Assembly: GCA_035551995.1 (NCBI GenBank)
Contig: DASZME010000086.1
Location: 62,001 to 126,000, forward strand
DNA: 64,000 bases
Direction: 5' to 3'
From: RYN-428 sp035551995
Lineage (GTDB): Bacteria > Planctomycetota > Phycisphaerae > Tepidisphaerales > Tepidisphaeraceae
The translations under genes were made by a program, and so were the position numbers. Each line of letters starts with the position of its first letter. Within the stretch, counting starts at the first letter, position 1. Below are positions 61,379 to 64,000 of this stretch, one piece after another. The notes under the pieces are model-generated. The model worked only from the letters and a program-made list of their open reading frames with translations, did not search any database and was not told where the DNA came from.

Positions 61379-64000
61379 GTGAAAATCGGAAACTACGAAA
61401 TCCTCGATGAATTGACGTTGACGGACCACGGGGCGGTTTCGCGCGCCCAGCGTGAAGACGATCCGGGCACTTTTTTTACCGTCAAGCGGTTCGGCGGGGC
61501 GGTCGAAGATCCCTCCGAGCCGCGATGGGAATTGCAGACGTTTCTTGATCGCGTTCGCGTGCAATCATCGCTGGCTTCGGGCGACGGCGGCGACGCTTCG
61601 CACTGGGCGCGGATTTATGAGCAGGGGATGGACGGAGATTGGGCGTACTACGTCACCGATTATCTGCCCTTGTCGGCGCAAAAGCTCATTGACGCGCGCG
61701 TCCCGATCAAGTCGGATGCGCTCTATACGATCGTCCTCGGCGTCGTCCTGGGGCTTGACGAACTGAAAGCCGCCAAGGATCGGGCGCATGGAAACCTTAA
61801 GCCGGCGAATGTGCTGATCGGCGGGCGCGACATCGCCCACGCGGCCATCTTGCTGACCGACCCGGCTTCCAACGGGCAAGCCGCCAAAAGCGGCGAAGCC
61901 GCCGATGTGCGGGCGCTGGGGGAGATGATTCACCAACTCGCGACGCACCGATTGCCCAGGGACGGCGAGTGGCCGTTCGAGGAATTCGAGGTTTGGGACA
62001 GGCTTGGCCGCCGCGGCGACCGTTGGCGGCGGCTTTGCTGCGAGTTGCTTGATCCGTCATGCCCCACGCCATCCCTTTCCGACGTCGAAAGACGGCTGAA
62101 TTCCCTGCGGCCGGGTCGGCAACTTCCGTTTACGAAAATCCTGATGGCCGCGGCGATCCCCGCGATGGCGCTGGCGATCGCGGTGGGCACATTGTCGTTC
62201 CTCGATCATTCGGCCCGCGAGCAATATCGCGATGCCAAGCGGGACTGGTTCGGGAAGTTCTATGAATCCGCCGCCGATCCCGCCCGGCGCCTGCGCTGGG
62301 AGCATGACCCGGATCTGAATCGCCTGCTGGCGCAATTGCCGATCGAAAAGCTGCGCCAAATCGACTGCGGCGGCGACTCGGCGATCCGGTGGAGCTATTC
62401 CGATTATGTCGCCGTTTCCGACGGCGATCGGATCGTGCAGATGGTGGAGGATAACTTGCCGCAGAAGTTCGGCGCGGCCGCCCGCGCCGCCGAGCTTCGC
62501 GCACGCCTTCAGGACCGCGGCTGGGCACAGCCGGTTTGGTATTTGTCAAAGCTCATCGACGGCGTTACCCCCGGTCCCAATGTCGATGTGGCGGCGGGAA
62601 TCGATCGGCTCCTGGCGGCGGCGCCGAACGTCGAATCAGGCATGGCCCTGGCCGATTCGGATTGGAAAAAGTTCACCGATCGCGTCAACGCGATCGACGC
62701 CGTTCACGATCCCGTACTATCGGCGTTGGCCAGCGGGCTCCAAAAATCGGCCACGTCCGAGGTGCGACTCACCGACGCCGGTTTTGGCGGACTAAACGAA
62801 TTGAAAAATGACGGCCAGCTCGCGCAGAGAATTTTTGACGCCATCCAAAACGTCTGGCCCACCTACGTCGACCGCGAAAACTTCGACCGCGAAGTGGCCA
62901 AATCGATCGATCTGAAACATCCCCGGCGCCAGGACGCCGACACCTGGCTGACGCTTCTGGCCGCCCACGCGCTTCGCCGAGAAGAACGCGCCGTCGCCGC
63001 CGCTGATTTACGCAAGCGGTTAAGCGACACCCTCGACCTCATCAATCACTCCAAGATCAGTCCCGCCGAGAGCGACGCGTATGACACGGCGACGCAGGCC
63101 GCACGATCGGCCATCGCCGGCTTCGAGCAGTCGCCTTTCACCCGGCGCATGCTCGATGACGGAACCTTCGCGCGAAAACGTGACGAAGTTCGCAACCGCA
63201 TCGAAGGGTTGCGCCGCTTCTTTCATCCCGAGTTGCCGGAAGATTGGCTCAACGCCCTGGCGGCGGTGGCGACGGCGTCCAATCGAATCAACGAATTCTG
63301 GGAGGCTTGGCGAAAGGTGTTGCGCGACAGCCTGCCCGACATGATCAAGGATCATAACCTCTTCGTCGAACGCCAGCAGGTTTCCGAGCAGATGCGGTCG
63401 TTGCTGGTGGCGCTGGATCAGGATTTTCCACCGGCCCCGCCGTTTCCCAATGATCCTTTTATGGCGGCCGCGAAGCTCCGACGCGAGCAGACGATCGGGC
63501 GGCTTTTGCCCTTGATCGATCTTCATACGGCGAAGCTGGACGCCGACGCGGTCAAATCCGCCAAAGCCGATTTCGGCCAGTGGACGGCCAACCTCATCGC
63601 CCTGAGCCGCGACTTTCCCATCACCCGCGAAATACTCGGTCCCGACGATCATCCGGAAAAAGTATGGCAAACCGACAAGCCGGAATTCTGGAATGATCCG
63701 GCCGTGCAGGCATTGATCAAAGACGATGTCGCGCGAATCAATCGGCTCACCGCCCTGGAGAGCGCCTCGCGAAGCGAATTGATCGCCGCCATGACCGGCG
63801 CCACCGAGGCGGAAGTCGGAATCAAGGCGTGGCGGCTGCTGGGGGTCGATTCGATTCGTCCGCCCTGGCCGACCGAGCCGGGCGAATTGATGATGGAGCT
63901 GAAATTTCGCCAGCTCCTGGCCAAGTCTTTCAACGCCCTCAAGGACCCGGCCGAGGCGGACGAAGCCTCCAAGGAACTGGCCGAGCAGGCGCCGATCCGT
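61379..64000 (+). CDS. Pseudokinase-like single-pass membrane protein (3' truncated by window)
   Basis: The frame is open from a GTG at 61379 to the window end, giving at least 874 residues. Residues 1-220 resemble a protein kinase fold. FFTVKRF supplies a VAIK-like lysine (residue 36), and HGNLKPANVLI (from about residue 137) stands where active kinases have HRDLKxxN, with the aspartate replaced by Asn. The DFG-equivalent reads LTDPAS. Missing HRD and DFG residues make catalysis unlikely. One transmembrane helix (about 255-277) follows, and the remaining 600 residues are a helical, charged, probably extracytoplasmic region. EssB/YukC of type VII systems also pair a pseudokinase with a TM and an outer helical domain, but no link to the block at 6-12.7 kb is shown. 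Confidence 0.75.
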   Translation, partial: MKIGNYEILDELTLTDHGAVSRAQREDDPGTFFTVKRFGGAVEDPSEPRWELQTFLDRVRVQSSLASGDGGDASHWARIYEQGMDGDWAYYVTDYLPLSAQKLIDARVPIKSDALYTIVLGVVLGLDELKAAKDRAHGNLKPANVLIGGRDIAHAAILLTDPASNGQAAKSGEAADVRALGEMIHQLATHRLPRDGEWPFEEFEVWDRLGRRGDRWRRLCCELLDPSCPTPSLSDVERRLNSLRPGRQLPFTKILMAAAIPAMALAIAVGTLSFLDHSAREQYRDAKRDWFGKFYESAADPARRLRWEHDPDLNRLLAQLPIEKLRQIDCGGDSAIRWSYSDYVAVSDGDRIVQMVEDNLPQKFGAAARAAELRARLQDRGWAQPVWYLSKLIDGVTPGPNVDVAAGIDRLLAAAPNVESGMALADSDWKKFTDRVNAIDAVHDPVLSALASGLQKSATSEVRLTDAGFGGLNELKNDGQLAQRIFDAIQNVWPTYVDRENFDREVAKSIDLKHPRRQDADTWLTLLAAHALRREERAVAAADLRKRLSDTLDLINHSKISPAESDAYDTATQAARSAIAGFEQSPFTRRMLDDGTFARKRDEVRNRIEGLRRFFHPELPEDWLNALAAVATASNRINEFWEAWRKVLRDSLPDMIKDHNLFVERQQVSEQMRSLLVALDQDFPPAPPFPNDPFMAAAKLRREQTIGRLLPLIDLHTAKLDADAVKSAKADFGQWTANLIALSRDFPITREILGPDDHPEKVWQTDKPEFWNDPAVQALIKDDVARINRLTALESASRSELIAAMTGATEAEVGIKAWRLLGVDSIRPPWPTEPGELMMELKFRQLLAKSFNALKDPAEADEASKELAEQAPIR

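Overview
The window is GC-rich, densely coding DNA from a diderm bacterium. It most resembles the Planctomycetota, probably class Phycisphaerae. That placement is an inference from gene content. The evidence is a LEGREMM-type N-terminal motif on a secreted RTX/beta-helix protein, two very large PVC-style secreted dehydrogenases, a GH123/DUF4091-like lipoprotein, WXG100-type small proteins beside an FtsK/EccC-like ATPase, and a small-protein/HNH pair of a kind I associate with planctomycetes. LpxK and a giant secretin indicate a lipid A outer membrane. No rRNA, CRISPR array, prophage or complete insertion sequence was seen.

Layout. 0.3-5 kb: a secreted adhesin-like protein, an unknown protein and an M48 protease. 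5-12.7 kb (minus strand): a Gfo/Idh/MocA oxidoreductase, then a five-gene type VII-like block reading leftward from 12.7 kb: membrane DUF2726 protein, WXG100 protein, coiled-coil protein, second small WXG-like protein, and a 1345-residue EccC/FtsK-like ATPase. 12.9-17.3 kb: a prenyltransferase-like repeat protein, a tRNA-Gly gene split by 56 nt in the anticodon loop, gluQ, lpxK, a lipoprotein and a free-standing CBM48 protein. 17.6-27.4 kb: a GH123-like lipoprotein, a secretin with eight stacked N domains and its GspC/PilP-like partner, a DUF3179 protein and a small membrane protein. 27.5-38 kb: manC-ruvX, an amidohydrolase, recN, then an MFS transporter and an enolase-superfamily gene back to back (likely acid-sugar use), a C26 hydrolase, a GT4 and a TSUP permease. 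38-46 kb: multi-TM proteins, a decayed small-protein/HNH pair, an aldo/keto reductase, a TlyA-like methyltransferase and inositol-phosphate synthase. 46-56 kb: two giant secreted dehydrogenase-type proteins flanking RidA and an M19 dipeptidase. 56-64 kb: uvrA, a small conserved protein, fabI, a lipoprotein and a pseudokinase-like membrane protein cut by the window edge.

The two most interesting items are the tRNA-Gly(UCC) gene at 14179-14307 and the type VII-like operon at 6228-12675. The tRNA gene has an intact cloverleaf and a good sigma-70 promoter but carries a 56-nt structured insert after the anticodon, far too short for a group I intron. Many genes here lack a Shine-Dalgarno sequence and instead carry a -10-like hexamer 6-7 nt before the start codon, which suggests frequent leaderless transcription. 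At least two families of dispersed palindromic repeats occupy the intergenic gaps.
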